Assembly: GCF_000463075.2 (NCBI RefSeq)
Contig: NZ_AVAQ01000049.1
Span: 1-64,000, forward strand
Length of the DNA stretch: 64,000 nt
From: Lactiplantibacillus plantarum EGD-AQ4
Lineage (GTDB): Bacteria; Bacillota; Bacilli; Lactobacillales; Lactobacillaceae
Reading direction: 5' to 3'
The notes under the pieces are model-generated. The model had not been told where the DNA came from. It searched no databases and was given only the letters and a program-made list of their open reading frames with translations. Each line of letters starts with the position of its first letter. Positions within the stretch are counted from its first letter, which is position 1. This document shows positions 33,053 through 41,045 of this stretch, in pieces. The position numbers and the translations under genes are program-made.

Positions 33053-33505
33053 AACTGACTGTTTTTCATTAATACTCGCAACTACTGTCGTTACTATTAT
33101 AGAACAGAATCGTGTTTTTGATTTGGCTAGCTGTCTGTCAGCCGATGCGCGTTTCCGGCGGACTTTTGGGACTAGGTCAAAGTTGACTACTTTTGAACTT
33201 AAGAATTGGCGTACTTTCAACGTGCTGAATAACAACTCGCATAACACGTTAGGTCAGTGTCTCATCATGCTGACCGGTGGTAATTATTACTGACCAACAA
33301 CAAATTTTTTATATACCGGTCTTCAAATCTGCTGAAAATCACTAACAATCCGTGACAGCAAGCTTAAGGACATAACTATCTAATAAATACAATTATCAAA
33401 AACTAACCATAAAACGTCATTAATTGAGCAAAAAAGCTCGTTTTAAACCATAGTTATTGTAAAATAGGTAAGGTTAGCAATTATTCCAAAAGGGAGTGTG
33501 CAAAT

Positions 33506-34156
33506 ATGCGCAAGTATCTCGCCGAATTTCTCGGCACGTTTATGTTAGTGTTCTTAGGGACCGCGACCGTTGTGATCGCCAAGGGTGACGTTCTCGCCAT
33601 CGGGTTGGCCTTTGGGTTAGCCATCACCGTCTCCGCCTATGCCTTTGGTGGTATTTCAGGTGGTCACTTCAACCCCGCTGTGACAACAGCGATGTTGATC
33701 AATCGCCGGATTGACGCCGCCGATGCAGTCGGTTACATCATTGCCCAAATTATTGGGGCGATCGTTGCTTCTGCCGCAGTGAAGTCCTTTGTCAGTGCGT
33801 TAGGTTTATCCGCAACCTCACTCGGACAAACTGATTTCCCTAAAATTGGGAGTGGCATGGCCTTCTTCGTTGAAGCGCTCGTTACCTTCTTGTTCCTGAT
33901 GGTGATTTTGAATGTCACCAGCAACGACCACGGTAACGCGGACTTCGCTGGGTTGACGATTGGGGTAACGTTAGCCTTCCTGATCATCGTTGCCCTCAAC
34001 TTGACCGGTGGTTCTTTGAACCCGGCCCGTTCAATCGGTCCCGCAATTTTCGCCGGTGGGAGTTCCTTATCACACCTATGGGTCTACATCTTAGCACCTG
34101 AAGTTGGTGCCATCTTAGCTGCCTTCTGCGCCCGCGTCATGGGTTCTGAAGACTAA
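33506..34156 (+). CDS. Aquaporin-like MIP channel
   Basis: 216 residues, six membrane segments, NPA at 56-58 (GGHFNPAVT) and NPAR at 172-175 (SLNPARSIGPA). After NPAR it has Ser, not Asp, so it is closer to water channels than to glycerol facilitators; hydrogen peroxide may also pass. It is thus functionally distinct from the glpF product of this window. ATG follows AAGGGAG by 9 nt. Single gene with a terminator. Confidence 0.9.
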   Translation: MRKYLAEFLGTFMLVFLGTATVVIAKGDVLAIGLAFGLAITVSAYAFGGISGGHFNPAVTTAMLINRRIDAADAVGYIIAQIIGAIVASAAVKSFVSALGLSATSLGQTDFPKIGSGMAFFVEALVTFLFLMVILNVTSNDHGNADFAGLTIGVTLAFLIIVALNLTGGSLNPARSIGPAIFAGGSSLSHLWVYILAPEVGAILAAFCARVMGSED

Positions 34157-34180
34157 GCCATTTAATTGACTGATAACGAC

Positions 34181-34225
34181 TGTGCGGCCATGATTTCGTC
34201 ATTGAAATCATGGCCGCACTTTTTA
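34181..34225 (+). terminator. Rho-independent terminator
   Basis: GTGCGGCCATGATTTC with GAAATCATGGCCGCAC, then TTTTT. Confidence 0.9.
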
Positions 34226-34335
34226 GTTTTAATTTTTATCAGCTGAAACACTGGTTTACCATAATGACGTCATAACTGCCTTTGAGCCCGTCCGCAAGCA
34301 AGGCCGACTCAGACCGCATTCGGCTCTAAACTTGC

Positions 34336-36072
34336 CTATTTCCGCCGCCAATGGGTATACCACGAGTGCAGCGTCCCAATCAGCAGGCCGATAATCACGA
34401 CGACCGCCGTCACGTAGCCGAAGATTCCAATATTCGTGATCCAGCTATTATCCGGATGACTCTGGACGAGTAGCGAGGACCCGACGATCAGTGCGGCTAA
34501 AATCACTGAGAGGACGATTTTATTGACCATGGAATCGATGCGGTCAATGAATAGCTTGCGGTGTGAGAACACCAAGTTAACGCGGGTCTGCCCGTTTTCA
34601 AAGGTATCCAAAGCCGACAGCAGGCGCGACGGGATCTTGGGCGCATCCCGTAAGCTCTGCAGACTGGCCAACAAACCGTCCTCTAGCTCATTGCGTAGAT
34701 TAAAGTTTTCGCGAATGTACTTGCGGGCAAATGGGCGGGCCACATCCATCATCGACAAGGTCGGGTCTAAGGTTTCAACGATGCCTTCAATCGTCCCGAA
34801 GGCCTTGCCCAGCATCGTGACCGCCGGATTCATCTGAATGTTATTGCTGCGGCAAACCTTGACCATCTCAAAGAGTAAACCTTGAAAGTCAATGTCGCCC
34901 AAACCCGAATTATAATATTGGCTCAAAAACGGCGCGAGCTCGCTGAAAAAGGCTTCCTCATCAACTGCCCCGGTTCGATTGGAAATGGCCAGAATCGCCT
35001 TCCCGACTTGGTGGGTGTCCTCCGTCGTGACGGCCACGACCACGTTTGCAATTCCCGCCATCAGTGCCGGACTAATTTCGCCCATCATGCCAAAGTCTAG
35101 GTAGACTAGGCGATACGGCGGCAGTTGGCGTTTACCGAGCTTGCCCACGCGCTGTGGGACCGTGTCATTGTACCCGATATCGCTCGGCTGCAGCTCGCGT
35201 AACAAGATGTTGCCGGGATGCGGGTCCGCATGGAAGAAGCCATCTTGGAAGACTTGCTTGAGAAAGTTTTGGACGAGCACATTCGCCAGATAGCGACGTT
35301 CTTCATCGTATTGCTGGTCACCCGCTTCATCCGCCGCCAGGACTTTAGCCATGAAATGCTGAATCGTCGTCCCCGGCATGTACTGGTTGACCAGGACTTT
35401 TTGTGTGCTGTACTTGCCGTAGACGCGCGGCACGCGAATAATATCATCACCGTCATTCAACCGGTAAAAGCGTGAGCCGTTCTTGACCTCAATACTCGTA
35501 TCCAGTTCGTTAAACAGTGACCGTTTGATCTCCGCCACCATTTCCTGCATGTCGACGACCGACGATTCCGGAATGTAGCGCAACAGTGGCAGCGCCCGTT
35601 CGAACAGTGAAATATCTAACGCGACCTCGGCATCGATGCCCGGATGTTGGACCTTGACCACCACTTTTTGACCATTCAGCAAGGTTGCGTGATGGGTTTG
35701 CCCCATTGATGCGGATGCGAACGGCTGCTCATCGAATTGGGCGAACATTTCATCGATTGGCTTACCCGTTTGTCGCTCAATCGTTTGTTGGACGACGTCG
35801 AAATCGTCGGCGCGAACATTATTCTGCAATTTTTTGAATTCATTGGCGAACTCCGGCTTAACGATATCCGTTCGTGACGACAGAATCTGCCCGATTTTGA
35901 TAAAAGTGGGGCCCAGTTCTTCGAATGCCGCGCGGACCTGGTCAGGATTCTTCTGACGCGCCAGATTACTCAGCACATTGTACTTGCGCAACACACTCAC
36001 AATCGTCCGGAAACGCGTGTGGCGGTTCTGATTCACTTGCCATTGCGGCTTCTGTTCGTCACTAGTCGTCAT
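34336..36072 (-). CDS. AarF/UbiB (ABC1) family atypical kinase
   Basis: 578 residues. Family hallmark KIGQ at 59-62 (FIKIGQILSSR) occupies the nucleotide pocket; the Ala-rich loop ASASMGQTH, VVVKVQHPG (catalytic Lys), HADPHPGN and YLDFGMMG (metal Asp) follow. Two C-terminal membrane helices end in WYTHWRRK. UbiB proteins support quinone or lipid biosynthesis through ATPase activity at membranes. In a bacterium without ubiquinone, a link to menaquinone or other isoprenoids is possible, and the UbiE-like gene is in the same window but 25 kb away. ATG follows GAGGAGGA. Confidence 0.92.
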   Translation of the reverse strand: MTTSDEQKPQWQVNQNRHTRFRTIVSVLRKYNVLSNLARQKNPDQVRAAFEELGPTFIKIGQILSSRTDIVKPEFANEFKKLQNNVRADDFDVVQQTIERQTGKPIDEMFAQFDEQPFASASMGQTHHATLLNGQKVVVKVQHPGIDAEVALDISLFERALPLLRYIPESSVVDMQEMVAEIKRSLFNELDTSIEVKNGSRFYRLNDGDDIIRVPRVYGKYSTQKVLVNQYMPGTTIQHFMAKVLAADEAGDQQYDEERRYLANVLVQNFLKQVFQDGFFHADPHPGNILLRELQPSDIGYNDTVPQRVGKLGKRQLPPYRLVYLDFGMMGEISPALMAGIANVVVAVTTEDTHQVGKAILAISNRTGAVDEEAFFSELAPFLSQYYNSGLGDIDFQGLLFEMVKVCRSNNIQMNPAVTMLGKAFGTIEGIVETLDPTLSMMDVARPFARKYIRENFNLRNELEDGLLASLQSLRDAPKIPSRLLSALDTFENGQTRVNLVFSHRKLFIDRIDSMVNKIVLSVILAALIVGSSLLVQSHPDNSWITNIGIFGYVTAVVVIIGLLIGTLHSWYTHWRRK

Positions 36073-36200
36073 CGGCGGTTCCTCCTCACAAATTACTTGA
36101 TAGTGCTATTATCCAACTTTCCAGCCGATTCCGCACCTGCTAACGTGCTTTTTTCATAAAAAATTAGCGCACATTGATTATCGGTGGTCATTAATCAATA

Positions 36201-36239
36201 TTAAAACGCTATCCACCGGTTTATAGCGAATAGCGTTTC
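36201..36239 (-). terminator. Terminator of the Doc operon
   Basis: AAACGCTA pairs with TAGCGTTT; on the minus strand TTTT follows. Confidence 0.55.
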
Positions 36240-36244
36240 ATTCT

Positions 36245-36646
36245 TTAAGCTTCATTGTGGACTTGATGGGCCTTGAGCCACTCCGCTAACGCCACCATCA
36301 CTTCATCCGTGTCAGCGTTGGTCGTGACGTCCAAAATCAGCGCCACGGCTTCATCATCGGTATAACTCAATTGGATGCCATTCGCGTACAAAAATATGAT
36401 GCCACTGAAGAACGCGGTCCGTTTATTGCCATCCACAAAGATATGCTTCTTCGTGATCTTCTGAATCATAAACGCGGCCTTGATCCAGATATTAGGGTAC
36501 AACTCCTTGCCAAACAAGACTTGTTGCGGCTGTTCAATCACAATTTCGAGCCCCTGCGAATACTGAACACCGCCATATTTTTTATCGGCGCGCTTGATAA
36601 TATTTTGGTTGAGGTCAATGAGGAATTGCTTATTTAGATATCTCAT
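36245..36646 (-). CDS. Doc-type toxin of the Fic/Doc family
   Basis: 133 residues, standard Doc length. The active motif is HIFVDGNKRTAF beginning at His68. The Lys in GNKR and the short length mark Doc and not true Fic; Doc phosphorylates EF-Tu and stops translation. Flanking LEIVIEQPQQVLFGKELYP and KAAFMIQKIT fit the family. It overlaps the antitoxin gene by 4 bp. All motif residues look intact. Confidence 0.9.
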   Translation of the reverse strand: MRYLNKQFLIDLNQNIIKRADKKYGGVQYSQGLEIVIEQPQQVLFGKELYPNIWIKAAFMIQKITKKHIFVDGNKRTAFFSGIIFLYANGIQLSYTDDEAVALILDVTTNADTDEVMVALAEWLKAHQVHNEA

Positions 36647-36891
36647 AAGTCCTCCAGTCGTTTCAATAAGTCGCCGTGTTGGTCAAGAATATGGTCGGCC
36701 ATCGCTAACAGGTCGGGCTGCTCATCCGCTACCTTGCGAAACGTGATTTCCTGGCCGTCAGGGGAAACAATTTTTTCAAAACTAGTTTCACTCGTGGCAT
36801 TTAGCGCTTCTCGGTCCTTTTTTGACACCCGGAAAGCAAATGAATTGCCGTTTTTGAACATTTTGATGTGATCTGAATTGTTTTCGCTCAT
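36643..36891 (-). CDS. AbrB/MazE-like antitoxin to Doc
   Basis: 82 residues from ATG after GAGGAGGA; upstream codons in frame overlap the operator. The N-terminal half, HIKMFKNGNSFAFRVSKKDR, is a swapped-hairpin AbrB/MazE DNA-binding domain. The tail (LLAMADHILDQHGDLLKRLEDL) is the probable toxin-neutralising helix. It is not a Phd-type antitoxin as in the classic phd-doc pair. It should repress the operon through the dyad at 36913-36943. Confidence 0.8.
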   Translation of the reverse strand: MSENNSDHIKMFKNGNSFAFRVSKKDREALNATSETSFEKIVSPDGQEITFRKVADEQPDLLAMADHILDQHGDLLKRLEDL

Positions 36892-36912
36892 CGATAATCC
36901 TCCTCGTATTTT

Positions 36913-36943
36913 CGTGTGTACATTATAGCATGTTGTACACACG
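36913..36943 (-). promoter_or_regulatory. Dyad operator over the -10 of the Doc operon
   Basis: CGTGTGTAC and GTACACACG form a perfect 9-bp inverted repeat with 13 bp between. On the minus strand the spacer contains -10 TATAAT, so binding would block initiation. Fits autoregulation by the antitoxin. Confidence 0.75.
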
Positions 36944-37129
36944 TTTTTGTTGCAGATGTCGCTGACCACGCCCAGTATGTTGAAGTTACTAACTTAACGA
37001 TAACTGCCAATAACGCCTGATAAACTGGGATTCTGATGTGCCAATCAACGCCATTAATCGTGTCGCTTCAACTACCCCGACCCATAATCTACAACCGACT
37101 AACATCCACAAAATATTTTCAAAAAAAGA

Positions 37130-37158
37130 TTGACAAATAATCTTCACGGTTGTAAGTT
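37130..37158 (+). promoter_or_regulatory. Promoter of the brnQ leader
   Basis: -35 TTGACA, 17-bp spacer, -10 TAAGTT preceded by TG. Confidence 0.7.
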
Positions 37159-37169
37159 AGAAGCACATT

Positions 37170-37470
37170 AAAAAGCGGTTAACAAACACGTTGACGAACA
37201 AAGTAAATTTCCTAGCAGTGTTTAGAGAGTGTCAGCTTGGTGAAATGACATCACAACTAGCTAATTGAAAATCAGTTCTGAGTGGCAGTGACGAGCGTCT
37301 CGTTAGTTGCTGTTGGTTGCTCCCATTATTGAGCCCGGGTATCGCAAGTGGCCGGTCACTTGCCGTACCTTCTGAGGTGTCCGTAGCAATGCGGTCACAA
37401 AGCTAAGGTGGTAACACGTGTAAAAACGTCCTGGTTTCTGAGTCTGACTCAGATATCAGGGCGTTTTTTG
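37170..37470 (+). promoter_or_regulatory. T-box leader (tRNA-sensing riboswitch) of brnQ
   Basis: Stem I shows the AGAGAG element (about 37223) and a GGTGAAA loop region. The T-box core AAGGTGGTAACACG at 37405-37418 gives TGGT, which pairs with the uncharged tRNA end and A73. A terminator hairpin follows, AACGTCCTG/CAGGGCGTT with T6, ending near 37470. Folding the specifier loop by hand suggests GTT (Val) before A, but this is tentative; Ile and Leu codons were not excluded. Confidence 0.85.
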
Positions 37471-37542
37471 GTTAATCGCAACTTTTTAAAGGCGTCATTA
37501 CGAGTAAGCGTTGACCCGAATACACAAAGGAGTGCTGATTTT

Positions 37543-38934
37543 ATGCTAAATCGTATCCAAAAACGCAACTTGACCAAACGTGATTATGTCACTTTAAGCT
37601 CAATGATTTTCGCCCTATTCTTCGGGGCTGGTAACCTGATTTTTCCGCTACATCTCGGCCAATTAGCCGGTTCACACTGGGGCATGGCTGCCGTGGGCTT
37701 TCTCGTAACGGCCGTCCTATTACCGTTGCTCTCCGTTCTGGCCGTGTGTGTCACTAAATCAAAAGGCGTCTACGATATCGGTCGGCCCCTGGGTGCAACT
37801 TTTGCAGTCGTCTTCATGGTCCTGATCCACTTCACGATTGGGCCCTTCTTCGGGACACCGCGGACAGCCACCGTTTCGTTCACCGTTGGGTTAGCACCAT
37901 TCTTCCCAGCCAAGTACCAATCACTGGCACTCTTGCTGTTCTCAGCCGCATTCTTCGGCTTGGCTTACTACCTCTCCGTCGAACAAAGCAAGATCATGGC
38001 CCGCGTCGGCAAATTATTAAATCCATTATTTTTATTATTACTCGTTGTGATCTTTGCCGTTGGTTTTAGTAGCCCCCTAGCGCATGCTGGTAGCACGACT
38101 GCCACCGCGGCTTATCAGAGTGCTGGATTCACTAATGGTTTCTTGCAAGGTTACAACACAATGGACGCCTTAGCTGGTCTCGCCCTCGGGGTCACCATCG
38201 TCACGGCCGTAAACTTCATGGGCCAAACGGATCCCAACAAGGCTGCTTGGGTCACCGCTCGCGCTGGGTTCTTCTCAATGGCGTTTGAAGGCTTAATCTA
38301 CGTCTTATTGATCTTATTAGGTGCTCAATCCCTCGGTCGCTTCAAATTATCAGATAACGGTGGTGTTGCCTTTGACCAAATCGTCAACCATTACATGGGG
38401 ACAGTCGGGCAGGCCGTGTTAGCCGTCTTGATCGTCACGACCTGTTTGACGACCGCCATCGGTTTAGTCGCCGCCTTTGCCCAAGACTTCCATAAACATT
38501 TCGGCTTCTTGAGCTACAAGGCTTGGTTACGCATCACCTGCCTCGCCTCATTTTTGACGGCGAACGTCGGGCTCAACCAAATCATCGCCTGGTCGACCCC
38601 CGTCTTGATGTTCTTGTACCCACTCGCGATGGCCTTGATCTTCTTATCCATCCTGTCGCCGCTCTTCCATAAGTCACGCGTCGTTTACGTCTGGGTCGTC
38701 GTCTTTACCGTCGTTCCCGCCGTCTTCGACATGGTCGCGGCATTTCCAGCAGTCGTTAGCCAAAGCGCCTTTGGCCAAGCTATGGCGCACGTCCAAAGCT
38801 ACTTGCCACTAGCTAGCAGCGGGATGGACTGGCTCGTACCCGCATTAGTCGGCGCCGTCTTTGGGACTGTTCATTACCTCGTTACGCGGCAAAATCAGGC
38901 CAGCGTGGATATGGAGTTGCCGGTCAAGCATTAG
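37543..38934 (+). CDS. brnQ: Branched-chain amino acid permease BrnQ (LIVCS family)
   Basis: 463 residues from ATG after AAAGGAG at 10 nt; the open frame upstream runs through the T-box terminator and is not coding. About 12 membrane segments. Family landmarks: FALFFGAGNLIFPLHLG near residue 25, FGTPRTATVSFTVGL, and a long GLALGVTIVTAVNFMG. It imports leucine, isoleucine and valine with Na+ or H+. The T-box leader induces it when the cognate tRNA is uncharged. Confidence 0.95.
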   Translation: MLNRIQKRNLTKRDYVTLSSMIFALFFGAGNLIFPLHLGQLAGSHWGMAAVGFLVTAVLLPLLSVLAVCVTKSKGVYDIGRPLGATFAVVFMVLIHFTIGPFFGTPRTATVSFTVGLAPFFPAKYQSLALLLFSAAFFGLAYYLSVEQSKIMARVGKLLNPLFLLLLVVIFAVGFSSPLAHAGSTTATAAYQSAGFTNGFLQGYNTMDALAGLALGVTIVTAVNFMGQTDPNKAAWVTARAGFFSMAFEGLIYVLLILLGAQSLGRFKLSDNGGVAFDQIVNHYMGTVGQAVLAVLIVTTCLTTAIGLVAAFAQDFHKHFGFLSYKAWLRITCLASFLTANVGLNQIIAWSTPVLMFLYPLAMALIFLSILSPLFHKSRVVYVWVVVFTVVPAVFDMVAAFPAVVSQSAFGQAMAHVQSYLPLASSGMDWLVPALVGAVFGTVHYLVTRQNQASVDMELPVKH

Positions 38935-39013
38935 AATTAGTTGCGATTGATAATTGCAACTGCGCCTTCAAACTAATCTTGGTGCGATGTTTGATGAAAT
39001 TCTTTTAAATATG

Positions 39014-39052
39014 AAATGAGCCCTGTCAGCGTTTGCCGGCAGGGCTCATTTG
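39014..39052. terminator. Bidirectional terminator
   Basis: AAATGAGCCCTG pairs with CAGGGCTCATTT between convergent brnQ and lacS; T run on both strands. Confidence 0.8.
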
Positions 39053-39062
39053 GGGTGTAGGG

Positions 39063-41027
39063 CTATTTTGGTTCTGGTTTGAGGGTAACTTTCATAGCTG
39101 ACTGTCCATGTTGAATCGTTGCTGGCCAGTCATCGGTCCGAGCTGTGATTCGTCCGGGTTGCGTGAAGAAAGTGACGACGACATCATCATAACCATGTTG
39201 CTTGATCAGGTCACGGTCAAAAGTCATCAGTAGGTCCCCCGCATGCACAACTTGGCCATCTTGGTAGTAAGTCGTAAAGCCAGCACCACGAAGGTTGACC
39301 GTCCCTAAGCCGACATGAATAATCGTTTCAAGTCCAGCGTCAGAAACAATTCCGAGGGTGTGTTTCGTCGAGAACGTAAACCGAATCGTCCCGTCAAACG
39401 GTGCGTATAGCCGCCCATCATTCGGATGAATGGCAAATCCGACGCCTGGTAAGCCTTGACCCTGATTCCCGTTTTTGACGGCTTCAAGCATCATCGGTTG
39501 ACCACTGACAGGTGCTAATACTTCCGTTGTTAGCGCATCGTCAACGGTTGCGACCGTCGCTGGTGCACCCGCGACTTCACCGGTTGCGAGCTTCGTCTGC
39601 AGTTCTTCGACGATTTCAGCGTGTTTTTTCTCCGTAATCGTTACTTTGAACATGAAGACGAGTAATGACAAAATCGCACAAGCTAACGGTAAGTAGAAGG
39701 CCAGTAATTCAAACGTGTGAATGTTGCTGGCGGTCATATCAGCGGCAGTAGCGCTGCCTGTCATCCCAGCAACTAAGGCAATCGCACCGACGATCCCGTT
39801 TGAAAAGGCACCCGTGATTTTGTCAAGCATTGGCCGTACAGCTAAGACAACAGCTTCGTTCCGGTTACCATTCTTCAATTGTCCGTATTCGATGGCATCC
39901 GTCATTGATAATACGGTGACGAGTTGAGCAAAATTGATGTTGAAGAGTACTAACCCAATAATCAATAACGTCAAATTAGTATGGGCCACGATAAAGATAA
40001 TGTAAGCCAAAATCATTGAGCATTGACCGAGTGCAAATAGGACTTTCCGTGGAATAAACCGGTTCAAAATTGGGTATAGTGGCGACGTAACAAAGCCGAT
40101 CACCGTTGCGACGGCACCAGCGATCCAGAATTCGCCGGGCTTGCCAATCACGAATTTAAAGAGGTAGAACAAGACCCCATTAGTTGTTACATAAGCTAAG
40201 GAGTAGAACAGATAACCAAGACTGACCCACATGATTTGGTCATTCTTGATAATTCCCATGAAGACGCCTTTGATCGTCGTCTTCTGCTTAGCAGCTTCCC
40301 GAATCGCATTGTGTTTTTCACTCGTTCCAAAGGCGACACATAACGCTGACAGAATTGCCACAATCCCGACAATAATAGCAAACGCTAGCCAACCTTGAGG
40401 CCCCTGTGTATGCTTCCCAGTTGCCATAAAGGTAAAGTAAGTCGTAATCGGTACGACGACCATCGTCAGGCCGTTCCAGCCAATGGTCCCAGTAAAGCTA
40501 CCTAATGCGGTATAAATTCCGCGGGCGTGACTGTCTTCACTGATTGCAGGCACCATGCCCCAATATGAAACGTCAGTTAATGAGTAAAAGACATCTAGAA
40601 TAATAAATAAAATGACGAAAACAATGGCAAATAGAATCCAATTAACTTTGGCTAAGCCAAAAATCCCTGAAAAGATCACGACTAATAAGACTGAACTGAC
40701 AATACTCCCAATCACTTGCCACGGCGTAAACTTGCCCCAGCGTGTCTCAGTATTATCAACAATATTCCCAAGAATCGGGTCGACGACGACTTCGGCTAGC
40801 CGAATCACAACAACTAATCCGGTAATTAGCCCAATCAGTCGATTGGCGATGGCCGGCGCCACGCCACTAAACATCCCGCTGGTCACGAACACAATAAAAT
40901 ACGTACTTAACGCGCCATAAAAGGCCGAGTGACCGAGATTACCAAGCCCGAATGCCACGCCTTCGTTAATTTGGCGCCACGACAGCTTCTTCTTCGTCAC
41001 TGGTTGTTGTCCCACATTTTGTTCCAT
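39063..41027 (-). CDS. lacS: Lactose/galactoside permease LacS, GPH family with EIIA domain
   Basis: 654 residues; the ATG 8 nt after GGGGTG is used, three codons inside a GTG. Residues about 15-470 are a 12-helix GPH transporter (FGLGNLGHSAFYGALSTYFI; VVDPILGNIVDNTETRWGKF). Residues about 490-654 are an EIIA-Glc-like domain with the phospho-His near 571 in IIHVGLGTVNLRG. It carries beta-galactosides by H+ symport or galactose exchange, and HPr phosphorylation tunes it. It lies 18 bp behind lacA. Confidence 0.93.
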   Translation of the reverse strand: MEQNVGQQPVTKKKLSWRQINEGVAFGLGNLGHSAFYGALSTYFIVFVTSGMFSGVAPAIANRLIGLITGLVVVIRLAEVVVDPILGNIVDNTETRWGKFTPWQVIGSIVSSVLLVVIFSGIFGLAKVNWILFAIVFVILFIILDVFYSLTDVSYWGMVPAISEDSHARGIYTALGSFTGTIGWNGLTMVVVPITTYFTFMATGKHTQGPQGWLAFAIIVGIVAILSALCVAFGTSEKHNAIREAAKQKTTIKGVFMGIIKNDQIMWVSLGYLFYSLAYVTTNGVLFYLFKFVIGKPGEFWIAGAVATVIGFVTSPLYPILNRFIPRKVLFALGQCSMILAYIIFIVAHTNLTLLIIGLVLFNINFAQLVTVLSMTDAIEYGQLKNGNRNEAVVLAVRPMLDKITGAFSNGIVGAIALVAGMTGSATAADMTASNIHTFELLAFYLPLACAILSLLVFMFKVTITEKKHAEIVEELQTKLATGEVAGAPATVATVDDALTTEVLAPVSGQPMMLEAVKNGNQGQGLPGVGFAIHPNDGRLYAPFDGTIRFTFSTKHTLGIVSDAGLETIIHVGLGTVNLRGAGFTTYYQDGQVVHAGDLLMTFDRDLIKQHGYDDVVVTFFTQPGRITARTDDWPATIQHGQSAMKVTLKPEPK

Positions 41028-41045
41028 TAGTTTCACCCCGTTTAT

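Noticed and set aside
33041-33293. Short frames on both strands upstream of the AAA gene
   Set aside because: They have no ribosome binding site, resemble no family and overlap parS; likely chance.
37408-37542. A 45-residue N-terminal extension of BrnQ
   Set aside because: It would run through the T-box core and its terminator hairpin; a good ribosome binding site precedes 37543.
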